64,000 bases of DNA from Ceratotherium simum simum (taxonomy: Eukaryota; Chordata; Mammalia; Perissodactyla; Rhinocerotidae), in NCBI RefSeq assembly GCF_000283155.1, contig NW_004454182.1:1434522-1498521 (forward strand), given 5' to 3'. The notes beneath the pieces are model-generated. The model was not told where the DNA came from and made no database searches. It worked only from the letters and a program-made list of their open reading frames with translations. The translations under genes were made by a program, and so were the position numbers. Below are positions 11,325-22,480 of the stretch, piece by piece (the stretch's first letter is position 1; the number at the start of each line of letters is the position of its first letter).

Positions 11325-11525
11325 TTTCAAGCACATTTGGTGTGCCAATCACTGTACATCCATGATCTCATTGAATCTGCTTAGAAGAAGCCATGAACAC
11401 GGTATTCATATCCCCATTTAACAGCTGAAAACATTGAGGCTCAGAAAGGCTAATTTGCCTACTTTTAAGCTCAAGATTTCCTAAATCCAAAGCCCTCACA
11501 TTTCCCTCAGCACCACACTACACTA
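11325..11525 (-). repeat. MIR SINE, antisense
   Basis: Good MIR match in reverse complement: GGTGTGCCAATCACTGTAC, ATCTCATTGAATC, CATATCCCCATTTAACAGC, TGAGGCTCAGAAAGGCTAA, then a degraded tRNA-like end. Nearly full length. Confidence 0.85.
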
Positions 11526-12130
11526 ATTATGGAGGCAGTGTGGAAGGGACAACATGAATAATTTAATTTGACTCATTTACAGCTGTTTTCCAGCTAGTTA
11601 CCAGCTCTTTACTACTCACTTGATTAAGCAGGCCCAGCTTGGCTTAAAATAGTGTTCCTCAAGCAATTTGCATCTATTATCCAGATTTGCAAAGGATATT
11701 CACTTCTACCAACCTCTCCTGCTTATAACAATAAAACAAATAAACAAGACCTGAGATAACACCGAATAAGAAATAGGCTCGTACTATAACAATTGTTAAG
11801 AAGCCTACATGAGCTATTCATTAATGCCCTGTAAGTTGAATTTTTCTTGTAGATAAAATACAAGCAAAATTCCAGAAGCTCCTCTGAGACTATCATATAT
11901 TTAAAACAAATGGTTTAGTGGCTGAGTGAGGTAATCTACACAGTATTAGGACAGATGTTGATACATTTTACAGAGCAATTTTGTAACTTACTGAGCTTAT
12001 GCATACATTAAATACAATATTTTACCCCCTCATGGAGATTTGGAAGAATACTTCTCTGGATGATTTTTTTTTGCATTCAGCTTCTTAAAAGAAGAAAACG
12101 TAACAGATAAAGTTGAATTTTACTTAAAAG
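11526..12130. other. Unassigned AT-rich DNA
   Basis: No gene or repeat recognised. Confidence 0.5.
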
Positions 12131-12141
12131 GTTTTAAATAT

Positions 12142-12388
12142 TGGGGCCAGCCTGGTGGTGTAGCAGTTAAGTTTACACACTCCGCTTCGGCAGCCTGGGG
12201 TTCACAGGTTCAAATCCCAGGAGCGAACCGATGCACCGCTTGTCAAGCCATACTGTGGCAGGTGTCCCATATATAAAGTAGAGGAAGATGGGCACGGATG
12301 TTAGCCCAGGGCCAATCTTCCTCAACAAAAAAAAGGAGGACTGGCAATGGATCTTAGCTCAGGGCTAATCTTCCTCATAAAAAAAAAT
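12142..12388 (+). mobile_element. ERE SINE, doubled 3' unit
   Basis: Head GGGGCCAGCCTGGTGGTGTAG, B-box-like GGTTCAAATCCCAGG, two tandem 3' units and an A tail. Target duplication GTTTTAAATAT (12131-12141) and GTTTCAAATAT (12389-12399), one mismatch. It lacks the middle block of the long form. Confidence 0.93.
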
Positions 12389-12399
12389 GTTTCAAATAT

Positions 12400-14529
12400 C
12401 TTATCAATCTACCTATTTCTTATAGAAAATAATTATTTTATGAATTTTTTAAAAATGTGCTTTGTCTGGAAACCCCATATATCAGTGTGTGTAAATGGAG
12501 TGAAATTTAACAGAAGGTTTTATTATCCGTAAGAAATACTGGTATTTCCTTTCATAAAAGCCCCTTGTTCTAACTTTTATATTCTTGGGAAGAATGTTTT
12601 CACGTTGATTTATCTATCAGTTGTTTAGACAGCTTCCAATGTTACAATCTAAATAAACAATGTTACCTCTTGCCTTGATCTTACTTCTTCTCATCTTTAC
12701 ATCACCAGCCTCCAACCCTTGTCACCTACGTAACAATGTAATCCATCACTTACTCTTTTCTGATGGGCTCCTTAATGACCTCACATTCTCAAAGTGACCC
12801 TTTCTTTCAAACTAATTTTGTTCTTTTCACAAGCTACTGTCAAACATTTTTTAGCCTAAAAGTATGAGGATAGTCATATTTTGTTTGGTATATGTTACAG
12901 CACGCCAAATGATTTCTTTCTCTAACTTATCGAATGCATGGAAAATACTGTTTAAATATTTTAAGTTTGAAGGGATGGGGCTCATAAGTTTAAAAAATAC
13001 TGTTTTGAAAGTTTTACCTTATTTAAAGGCTACTGTGATATAATTTGAATCATTAGATCTCTGCAGAGATCATATATTAAATTTTATACTACTTTACAAG
13101 TATAAATATTATGAAAATAGCTTTTACAACTATAACTTTTAGAATTTATCGAAGACCAATAAATTCACAGCAACATTAAGACAATATTATGAAAATACCA
13201 TATTTCACATCTATTGCACATATATTTTGTATGCATCTATATTATTGTATATTGCACTTACATATATTTAATATATATTTATGCATATAATTATATTAAA
13301 GAGGATTTATGTATCATGTGTTTGATTATATAACAGTTCTTTTGAGATCATAATAGAAGCAGAAGGATATTGTTTTGTATTAAATTTGAGTGCAACTTAT
13401 ATAAAGTGAGTTATGCTGTGCATTTCAGATGAAGTGTTACTCTTCTCAATCTGGAAAAATATTTAGAGTTGAGTGCTCTGTACGACACTAATTTCAAAAA
13501 ATATGGAAGTTCAGGCTTTTCTGTAAATTTACATAATTTAATAATTATGTAGTTGTGTTTTACCTTGTCCTGCAAAATAGTTGATGTAAAAATGATATGA
13601 CTTTGTTATGAACAAAGAATCAATGAAACATTGTATGCAGATTGAGCCTTGTAGATCAACATGCTCTATCTTAGACCCACAACCATAGTCCTCTCAGCAT
13701 ATTCTGTGTTTCCAAACACAACCCACTGCCCTCAACACCATTGTCCTTTCGTGTTATTTACTTGCATCTGGGTATATGTGACAATGACCAAATGAATAGA
13801 ATAGAACTCCAAGTATTCTGGACATCAAGATTTGATGAAAATAAATATAAATCACTTGCATTAATTTAAAATTAAATTCAAACTGGGCTAAATGATGCTT
13901 GTGAACAGAATCCACACTGCAAAATTCTCTCCCTTAAGTACCGTCACAAAGGACAAAATATTTTGCATAATGTGGACCAAAGTAGTGATGCTATCTAAAT
14001 TTTTTGCCTTGATCTAGTTTGTATGCTCACTGTCAATAAAATAAATAAAGTAATGCCAAATGGTAAAATGTTAACATATAATATGAAATTTGAGTGTTTA
14101 ACATATCTTAAATCCTATTGTAGTGCAGAAATCTTGGGGATTTGAAACAAGGATTTGCTTTGGTAATAGATAGTTACTGATTTCTTTTAAGAAAGACAAA
14201 GCTGTGAGTTCATTAGGCTAGATATGGGACAGTGTGAATAAGAATGGAGAAGAAACTTATACCAGCAGATTCTGAAAAAGAGATAGAATATCTCAGAATA
14301 TAACACTTAATGCAATTCTATAAGAGTTATCATAGGGTTCGGCTCTTTACCTGAACTAGCTCAGTTCAGGTCTTCTTAAAGAAATTCTTCTTTTCACTAA
14401 AATATGTTTAAAATATTCCTGACTTTGTTACAACACATAGAATGCAGAAAGGAGATGTAGAATATTTTTGCAGAAAGAGCACTTGAAATGGGAAGAAAGA
14501 TCTCTGCAGCAATTCCCAAATTAAGTATT
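12400..14529. other. Unassigned, very AT-rich DNA (2.1 kb)
   Basis: No repeat family or gene is recognised. TA-rich stretches (for example 13210-13300) are common. Open frames are short and without domains. Confidence 0.5.
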
Positions 14530-14551
14530 AAAGCAGTCAACATTTTTCCAC

Positions 14552-15118
14552 AGATCAATCAATGTGATTCACCACACTAATAAAATGAAGAATAGAAATC
14601 ACATGATCATCTCAATAGATGCAGAGAAAGCATTTGGCAAGATCCAACATCCATTGATGATAAAAACTCTCAATAAAATGGGTATAAAAGGAAAGTACTT
14701 CAACATAATAAAGGCCATATATGACAAATCCACAGCCAACAACATACTCAATGGGAAACAACTGAAAGCCATTCCTCTGAGAACAGGAACAAGACAAGGA
14801 TGTCCACTCTTGCCACTCTTATTTAAAATAGTACTGGAAGTTTTAGCCAGAGAAATTAGGCAAGAAAAAGCAAAAAAAGGGATCCAAATTGGAAGTGAAG
14901 AAGTTAAACTCTCACTATTTGCAGATGACATGATTCTATATATAGAAAACCCTAAAGAATCCACCAAAAAACTATTAGAAAAAATCAACAAATACAGTAA
15001 AGTTGCAGGATACAAAATCAACAAACAAAAATCAGTTGCATTTCTATATACCAATAATGAGCTGGCAGAAAGTGAAGTCAAGAATACAATCTCGTTTACA
15101 ATTGCAACAAAAGAATAA
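14552..15118 (+). pseudogene. L1 ORF2 fragment, reverse-transcriptase domain
   Basis: The open frame covers the RT palm: an SIDAEKAF segment (catalytic Asp of motif A), the TRQGCPL stretch (motif B), and FADDMILY at 14918-14941, the FADD active site of L1 reverse transcriptase. In life ORF2p nicks DNA and reverse-transcribes L1 and SINE RNA at the nick. The frame stops at 15116-15118 because of an apparent one-base shift in the A-rich stretch GCAACAAAAGAATAAAG. After that point the L1 protein continues in another frame. The endonuclease half is missing, so no function is expected. Confidence 0.93.
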
Positions 15119-15122
15119 AGTA

Positions 15123-15173
15123 CCTAGGAATAAATTTAACCTAGGAATAAATTTAACCAAGGAATAAATTTAA
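15123..15173 (+). repeat. Three-copy 17-bp tandem repeat in L1 ORF2
   Basis: Unit CCTAGGAATAAATTTAA occurs at 15123-15139 and 15140-15156, and as CCAAGGAATAAATTTAA at 15157-15173. L1 normally has this segment once, so two extra units (34 bp) were added, which shifts the reading frame by one. Confidence 0.95.
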
Positions 15174-15301
15174 CCAAGGAAGTAGAAAACCTATACATGG
15201 AAAACGATAAGAAATTATTGAAAGAAATTGAAGAAGACATAAAGAAATGTAAAGATATTCCATGCTCACAGATTGGAAGAATAAACATAATTAAAATGTC
15301 T

Positions 15302-15600
15302 GGGGGCCGGCCCCACGGCTTAGAGGTTAAGTGCATGCGCTCCGCTACTGGCGGCCTGGGTTCGGATCCCGGGGGCCCACCAATGCACCGCTTCTCCGGC
15401 CATGCTGAGGCCACGTCCCACATACAGCAATTAGAAGGATGTGCAGCTGTGACATACAACTATCTACTGGGGCTTTGGGGAATAAAAAGGAGGAGGAGTG
15501 GCAATAGATGTTAGCTCAGAGCCAGTCTTCCTCAGCAAAAAGAGGAGGATTAGCATGGATGTTAGTTCAGGGCTGATCTTCCTCACAAAAAAAAAAAAAA
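15302..15600 (+). mobile_element. ERE SINE, long form, nested in L1 ORF2
   Basis: Head GGGGCCGGCCCCACGGCTTAG, B box GGTTCGGATCC (15359-15369), the long-form middle block (CAGCAATTAGAAGGATGTGC), two 3' units and a 16-base A tail. L1 sequence stops at AAAATGTC before it and resumes at AAAACTGTCC after it, which suggests a short imperfect target duplication. The insertion divides ORF2. Confidence 0.94.
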
Positions 15601-16946
15601 AACTGTCCACATTACGTAAAGCAATCTACAGATTCAATGCAATCCCAATGACATTCTTCACGGAAATAGAACAAAGAATCCTAAAATTTATATGGAACAA
15701 TGAAAGACCTGGAACATCTAAGACAATCCTGAGAAAAAAGAACAAAGTTGGAGGTATCACACTCCCTGAATTCAAGTTATACTACAAAGCTATAGTAAGC
15801 AAAACAGCATGGTATTGGCAGAAAAACAGACATACAGATTAATGGAACAGTATTGAGACCCCAGAAATAGAATCACACATCTAGGGACAGCTAATCTTTG
15901 ACAAAGGAGCCGAGAACACACAATAGAGAACGGAAAGTCTCTTCAATAAATGGTGCTGGAAAAACTGGACAGCCACATGCAGAAGAATGAAAGTAGACCA
16001 TTGTCTTACAACACACACAAAACTTTACTCAAAATGGATTAAAGACTTGAATGTAAGACCTCTAGAATAAAACTCCTAGAAGAAACTAGGAGTTTTAAAA
16101 CTAATAGAAGAAAACATAGGCAGTATGCTCTTTGACATCGGCCTTAGCAGTATCTTTTTGAATATCATGTCTCCTCAGGCAAGGGAAACAAAGGAAAAAA
16201 ATAAACAAATGGGACTACATCACACTAAAATGTTTCTGCACAGCAAAGGAAACCATCAACAAAATGAAAAGACAACCTAACAATTGGGAGAAGATATTTG
16301 CAAATCATGTATCCAATAAGGGATTAATATCCAAAATACATAAAGAACTCATACAACTCAACAACAACAACAAGTAACCCAATTAAAAAATGGGCAGAGG
16401 ATACGAAGAGATGTTTTTTCCAAAGAAGGTATAGAGGTGGTCAACAGGCACATGAAAAGATGTACAATATCATTAATTATTAGGGAAATGCAAATCAAAA
16501 CTACAATGAGATATCACCTCATGTCCATCAGAACGGCTATAATTAACAAGACAAGAAATAACATGTGTTGAAGAGGATGTAAAGCAAAGGGAACCCTCAT
16601 CCACTGCTGGTGGGAGTGCAAACTGGTGCAGCCGCTATGGGCAACAGTCTAGAGATTTCTCAAAAAATTAAAATTGGAAATGCCTTTTGATCCAGCTATC
16701 CCACTACTGGGTATTTATCCAAAGAACACGAAATCAACAATTCAAAGAGATCTATGCATCCCTAAGTTCATCGCAGCATTATTCACAATAGCCAAGATGT
16801 GGAAGCAACCCAAGTGCCCATGGACGGATGAATGGGTAAAGAAGGCATGGTATATGTATACAATGGAATACTGCTCAGCCGTAAAAAAAAAGACAAAATC
16901 ATGCCATTTGCGACAACGGGGATGGACCTTGAGGGTATTATGTTAA
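15601..16946 (+). pseudogene. L1 ORF2 C-terminal region, broken
   Basis: L1 protein similarity resumes after the ERE ([18 protein letters not shown]...) and continues in pieces: WYWQKN near 15820, a stretch ending [15 protein letters not shown] near 15950, and a distal piece at 16674-16946 containing DPAIPLLGIYP and MYTMEYCSAV. Several stops and frameshifts separate them; a local duplication of 'CTAGAAGAAACTAG'-type sequence near 16072-16092 is one of the breaks. This is the thumb and cysteine-rich end of ORF2p, non-functional here. Confidence 0.85.
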
Positions 16947-17410
16947 GTGAAAGAGGTCAGATAGAGAAAGCAAACATCGTATGATTTCACTCATATGTGG
17001 AAAATAAACAAAGAAACACAAGGTTAAGGAAAACAGATTAGTGGTTTACCAGACAGGAAGAGGGTGGGAGGAGGGCAAAAAGGGTAAGGGGCAGATATAT
17101 ATGGTGATGGATAAAAACTAGACGATTGGTGGTGAATACAATGCAGTCTATACAGAAACTGATATATAATAATGTACACCTGAAATTTACACAGTGTTAT
17201 AAGCCAATATGACCTCAATAAAAAAAATTTTTTAAAAGCAGTCGACTTTTTATAGAATGAATTCACGGGAACATTCCACATTATAATGACACTGATTTAA
17301 ATTGAACTTTACTATTCAAATTTGCACAGGTTAAGATTTTTCTGTACCCAGAGTGACCAAAATTACATTTAAAAAAACTCTCTTATATTACCAATGCTGA
17401 AGCTTAGAGG

Positions 17411-17910
17411 TGATGTGGCTGCAGTGTCAAGACTGCTTTGTCCATCCCAGCTCTGCCGCTTACTAGCTGTGGGCAAGCCTTTTCACTTTCCTGAGTTCCA
17501 AATGGTATTTTATTTTGTTTTATTTTATTTTTTGTGAGGAAGATCTGCCCTGAGCTAACATCCATACCAATCCTCCTCTTTTTGCTGACGAAGACTGGCC
17601 CTGAGCTAACATCTATTGCCAATCCTCCTCCTTTTTTTCCCTTTTTCTCCCCAAAGCCCCAGCAGATAGTTGTATATCATAGTTGCACATCCTTCTAGTT
17701 GCTGTATGTGGGACGCGGCCTCAGCATGGCAGGACAAGCGGTGCATTGGTGCATGCCCAGGATCTGAACCCCGGGCCGCCAGTAGCGGAGCGCATGCACT
17801 TAACCGCTAAGCCATGGGGCCGGCCCCCCCAAACGGTATTTTAAATAGCAGCCTACCTCATTGTATTATTCTGAGCCTAGCACCAATAGCTAGCCCTCAA
17901 AAATATTAAG
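17411..17910 (+). repeat. MIR SINE split by an ERE
   Basis: Forward MIR: CATCCCAGCTCTGCCGCTTA, CTAGCTGTGGGCAAGCC, CTTTCCTGAGTTCC up to 17512, then after the inserted SINE the sequence resumes with TAGCAGCCTACCTCATTGTA (17846 on), matching the next part of the MIR consensus. The join shows that an ERE landed inside an older MIR. Confidence 0.85.
17513..17828 (-). mobile_element. ERE SINE, long form, antisense, nested in MIR
   Basis: Reverse-complement ERE: two 3' units, the long-form block (CCAGCAGATAGTTGTATATC ... TCTAGTTGCTGTATGTGGG), B-box region GATCTGAACCCC, and end CCATGGGGCCGGCC. Target duplication CCAAATGGTATTTTA (17498-17512) and CCAAACGGTATTTTA (17829-17843), one mismatch in 15. Confidence 0.95.
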
Positions 17911-17917
17911 CATTTTT

Positions 17918-18715
17918 AGTACAACTACCATGTGATCCAGCAATCCTACTTCTGGGTATATACTCAAAGGAAATGAAAACAGGTTATTGAAGAGATATCT
18001 GTACCTCCATGTTCGTTGCAGCATTATTCACAGTAGCCAATATATGGAATCAACCTAAGCATCCATCAACAGATGAATGGAAAAAAGCGGTGGTATATAT
18101 ATACAATAGAGTATTATTCAGCCATGAGAAAGTAGGAAATCTTGCCATTTGCAACAAGATGGGTGGACCTTGAGGGTATTATGCTTAATGAGATAAGCCA
18201 GACAGAGAAAGACAAGTATTGTATGATATCATGTATATGTGGAATCTAAAAAGGCTGAACTTGTAGAAACAGAGAGTAGCATGGTGGTTACCAGGGGCTG
18301 GGGGGTGGGGGAATTGGACAGACGCTGGTCAAAGGGTACAAATTTGCATTTAGAAGATGAATAAGTTCTAGAGATCTAATGCACAGCATAGTGATTATAG
18401 TCAACAGTACTGTATCATATACTTCAAAGTTGCTAACAGACTAGATCTTAAATTTTCTTACCACAGAAAAGAATTGCTATTTATGTGAGGTGATACAGAT
18501 ATTAGCTAAAGGTACTTTGGTAATCATATTGCAATACATAAATGTATCAAATCAACACCACATATACCTTAAACTTACATATGTTTTATGTCAATTATAC
18601 TTCAATTTAAAATTAAGTTTTTAACAAATAAAAATGTACAACCCAAAATTTCACAATGTTATAAACTATTAAAACATCAATAAAAATAAATAAATAAATA
18701 AATAAAAATAATAAT
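17918..18715 (+). mobile_element. Older L1 3' end with a double tail
   Basis: Carries the distal ORF2 end (ACTACCATGTGATCCAGCAA ... GGTATATATATACAATAGAG) and an L1M-type 3' UTR (GGTGGTTACCAGGGGCTGGG). A first tail-like end occurs near 18600 (TCAATTATACTTCAATTTAA), followed at about 18633-18700 by a second L1-type ending (ATGTACAACCCAAAATTTCA ... AACATCAATAAAAATAAATA). The tail ends in an (AAAT)n run at about 18680-18710. ORF2 is broken. Confidence 0.85.
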
Positions 18716-21040
18716 TTTTAAAATTAAGGATTTTTATTCTTAGTAGGGTGTAATTATTTCTAAGCATAATAACATTTTCAATATTTGGTATTAAAAGATT
18801 CATTCGACCTAATATGTGGGTTATGCAGAGATATAACTAATTGCATTTTCTAACACACACATTCCAACATTTCATTCACTCTTCCGCAGTGGCTAGAATA
18901 TTACCTGTCACAAGTATATCCACTTAATAAACATTTATTAAAATAATGAATACAATATAGTATTTGTACTTATTTCTTTGATTAAAGAACAACAACAATG
19001 AAAAAACCACAATCACAAAATCAACATAAATTTCTATGGAGCCAGAGTGATTAAACCTCAACTGCTTGTGCAAGGTAGGGAGGGGACATATTTTGTTCCA
19101 CATTCACATTCACTGTCCCCTGGAATTATCCCCCCCTCTTGATTTTGCTTGGTTGTGGGCTAGAAGCGACAGAGGACACACAATGAGAGAGAAGGGAAGA
19201 AGGGCAGTAAAGAGACTAGTTCACCCTGTAGTCACACTTCGTCCGGCAGGTTATAAATCTCTTAAACCTGAGCATCTCTGGTCTGAGGTTCCTGTGACTG
19301 TTCAGAATCCCCAAACGACCATGATTTACATAGACCAGCCTCTCAGCTGCACAAGTTTATGAAAAGGACACTAATGTGTTTCTACATCCTACAGAGACAT
19401 TTACTTGTTTCGAGTTACATTCTCTTTGAGCCCTATTCTCCTGCCGTCTGGGTGTCAGATGGAAAGCAGCTAATCAGAAGAGTGGAAACAAAAAATTATA
19501 AGATAATGTACCATGGTTCCTCTCGGAGCTAGTAGAAAAGTTGTCAACTAAAGGCACTGCTCGCAAAAGGGCCAAGAATGTGAAGAATTCAAACTTCTGG
19601 AAGATGAAGAGGGATCAGTGACAGGGCAAACTGGAAGGCTGAATTAAGAAAGAAGGAAGTAATTAGAGGAATACACTGTTTGGAGAGATTTAAGACTTGA
19701 AGGGAAACTAAAAAAGGTCCGAGACTAATAAAGAATGGTTGAATCCAGTAGAATGAATGGGAAAAAGTAAACTGGATTCATAACATTATGAAAAAAGGAA
19801 AGCAGAGTCGAAAAATGCTGAAAGGAAAAAAGAGAAATATAGGAAGAAAGAAATGAGAAATAAAAAATAGTAAGAAAATAAAAAATAAAAGGAATTAAAA
19901 TCAAGAAAATTGTTTTCATACTGCTATGCTGTATTTTATTGGATTTTCTTTGTGCAGAAGGAGAGCCTGTAAGGAAACTATTCTTTATGAAAACCAAATA
20001 GGCATCAACATGCAGTGATTCATATATGTGATCATGGCATGCTATGCTGACCCTCTCTCATCTTTGGAGGGAATAGAATAAACAGAAAAAAAAATACAAG
20101 CCAATAACAGACTTAATATACTCTGACCTTCAATATACACCCTCCATAAAATTTTGATTTCTTTTTTTGATGAGCTAGTAAGCAGAGGGATTTAAATCTG
20201 GTGCAATCATTTGCAGCTTATCTGTGGTAAATGAGCTTCCAACACCCAGGGGGCAGTGCTGTAGCAGGAGAGGAACCAGAGCTTTCTGACTGAGACATTG
20301 TATGTCCTAAAGTCTGACCAACAAGTGACCAGGCACTCAGCCAGCCCAACAGATGGGCATTTGTCCTGAAAGCAATGTGACCATGTATGCTCATCAAGGT
20401 TGTTTTCTATAGAGCAAAATTTCCCCCCACAATTGTTCCAACAGCTGTTCACACTGAGCTTATACACTTCCAGTTGGGAAGAGATGTCATTGCCCATTTG
20501 TCTTTGAGTGGAATAAACTTTCCACATGGAAAAAAGAAATCATTATATAAAATGACTGGCAGCAGCAAAGGTAACTCTGATGCCAGACAGAGCCATCGCA
20601 GTCTCCAGTGGAGAATGTTCACCTGGGGCACTTCCGAATCTGTGAGAGAAAGCCTTCTCAGGTCTCTCACCCTCTACCCTTCAACTCCCAAAGTACTTTG
20701 ATTTCTTTATACATGGTTGTTTTCCATGTGTGCGTAACACCATTTTAACAGATAAATCTGATGTTTTGTTTTACTTCAAACATGGACTCCCATAGTAAGG
20801 AAATATTTTATGTATCACAAAGAAAAGTTAAGGAGCAAAGATTCAAATCACCTGGTATGATATTATCCCTTGTGGGAAGTGTGGTCTTAAGATCATACCT
20901 ACCAACAAGTATTCCAAAGTGAAGCCTAGCTGGGATAAGATGGAATGGTGAGAAAGGAGGGGTCAGTGGTGGATATGACACCAAGTGACTTCAGAATCTA
21001 AACTATTTAAAATATTTGATTCTTCTAAGGTTAGCTCTTC
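18716..21040. other. Unassigned DNA
   Basis: About 2.3 kb with one probable L2/MIR 3'-end relic at 18885-18960 (ACTTAATAAACATTTATTAA). The stretch 19790-19900 is purine-rich on the + strand (AAAGGAAAAAAGAGAAAT type). No exon-like structure can be supported. Confidence 0.5.
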
Positions 21041-21049
21041 TTCTTTTGC

Positions 21050-22480
21050 ATACTGATTTCCAGTTGCCCACACAAGGATCTTCCAACTAATCCCGGAGTT
21101 CTCCTTCTGTTCTCACTTGCAGGGATTCATCAGATCTACCCCTGAATATACCTTGTATCTGTCCTTCGTCCCCATCAACCTGCCTTTGTTGTGGTTCAAG
21201 CCATCATAATCTAACCTGAATCATTGCAATAGCCTTACTGGTCATCCTGAGGCTGGTCTGCCCAAGAGATTTAAGTCACTCTTTTCCCAAGCTACTAATT
21301 CCCTTCATAAATTTATTAGAGCAGGTGTAACATGAAATGCTTATTACTTTCTTAGCTATTTCACCTTCTAAAAAAAGGACACAGTCTTTTGCATTTATCA
21401 CAGAAAACTCTAGCATCGTACTTGTCATAGAGTAATCGTTGATAAACATATCCTGAATAAATACTACATATTTTACTTGTATTATAAACTCTTCTATTAT
21501 TTCTTAAAGTGAGAAGCATATCCTCAATTGTACACTTACTTATGTAAGTGTACAAAGGCTCTGCATGTGTGTACACATTCTCTGATACTGAAGTGTAAAT
21601 TGTGTTCTAATTCATTTTAACCACCTCTGAACACAAAGTGGCTTGATTTTGCTAGTAGTATGAAGCAAAAATTACACATCTGGTTTTTTCAGGAATGTTA
21701 GTAGAATGGCTACCATCTTCAGGATAAGTTATAAATCACTCAGAATGAAACCCAAATCTCTTTCCGTTTCTCCAGCCTCGTCTCCCACTAATTTCCCAAG
21801 AACACCCTCTATGCTAAACACTTTCAGCTCATTAAACACTCCACTGGTTACCTTTTCTGCACCTTTGCACACATCATACCTCTGACTTCTCTCTACAGCT
21901 TAGCTATCTCAATTCTCCTTGTGTTTCAAGCTTTGACCCAACTGTTGGTTTCTGTATACACCTTGCAATTCCATTCCCACAGCTTCAGGCTAAATAAAGC
22001 ACCCCTAATCAGCCTTTCTTTTGTAACAATTCTCACTGTTAAAAGAACATATTGCCACAATAGCAACCATATGTCAAATTCAAGTGTGTGATAATTCTGA
22101 TATGTATATATCATTATGTATCAGATATATATATATATCATTATATTATCTAATTCAATCCAAACAACAGACTATAATGTAATCTACATTTCATTGACAA
22201 GGAAATTTTTCCCAAAAGTTACATAAGTAGTAACTGACAAGTCAGAGAGAGATTTGAACCCAGTCATGTCCATGTGACTCTATAGCCCTGGGTCTCATAC
22301 ATCTTGATATTTGCTGTTTGATATTCAAACTTCCCAGGGAGTGAGTTCCTTTAGGGCAAGAACTACATTTTTAATTTCTATATCACTTGTACATATTATA
22401 TCCTTTGTCATTTAGCACATATTCAGTCAATACTTGCTTTTTGAATTAATAGATGAAAGAATGAATGGATGCACCAGTGG
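21050..22480 (+). mobile_element. L2-like LINE relic, discontinuous, with MIR inside
   Basis: Pyrimidine-rich pieces typical of the L2 3' region: GGTTCAAGCCATCATAATCT near 21193, CTGCACCTTTGCACACATC near 21858, and an L2-type terminus at 22345-22480 (GTGAGTTCCTTTAGGGCAAG ... CAGTCAATACTTGCTTTTTG ... GAATGAATGGATG). Between them, about 22170-22300 resembles an antisense MIR (AGAGATTTGAACCCAGTCAT). The pieces may come from one ancient copy or from several. Confidence 0.5.

Larger units (their letters stand above)
14548..17234 (+). mobile_element. 5'-truncated L1 retrotransposon with nested ERE
   Basis: Begins inside ORF2 reverse transcriptase, runs through the ORF2 C-terminal region, and ends in the 3' UTR (GTACACCTGAAATTTACACA ... 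ATGACCTCAATAAAAAAAAT). Flanking repeats AAAGCAGTCAACATTTT (14530-14546) and AAAGCAGTCGACTTTT (17235-17250) are nearly identical and read as the target duplication. About 2.4 kb of L1 remains once the ERE at 15302-15600 is removed. It lacks the 5' UTR, ORF1 and the endonuclease domain, so it was dead on arrival. Confidence 0.95.

Noticed and set aside
14599..15081. 160-residue open frame on the minus strand
   Set aside because: Antisense shadow of the L1 reverse-transcriptase frame on the plus strand.
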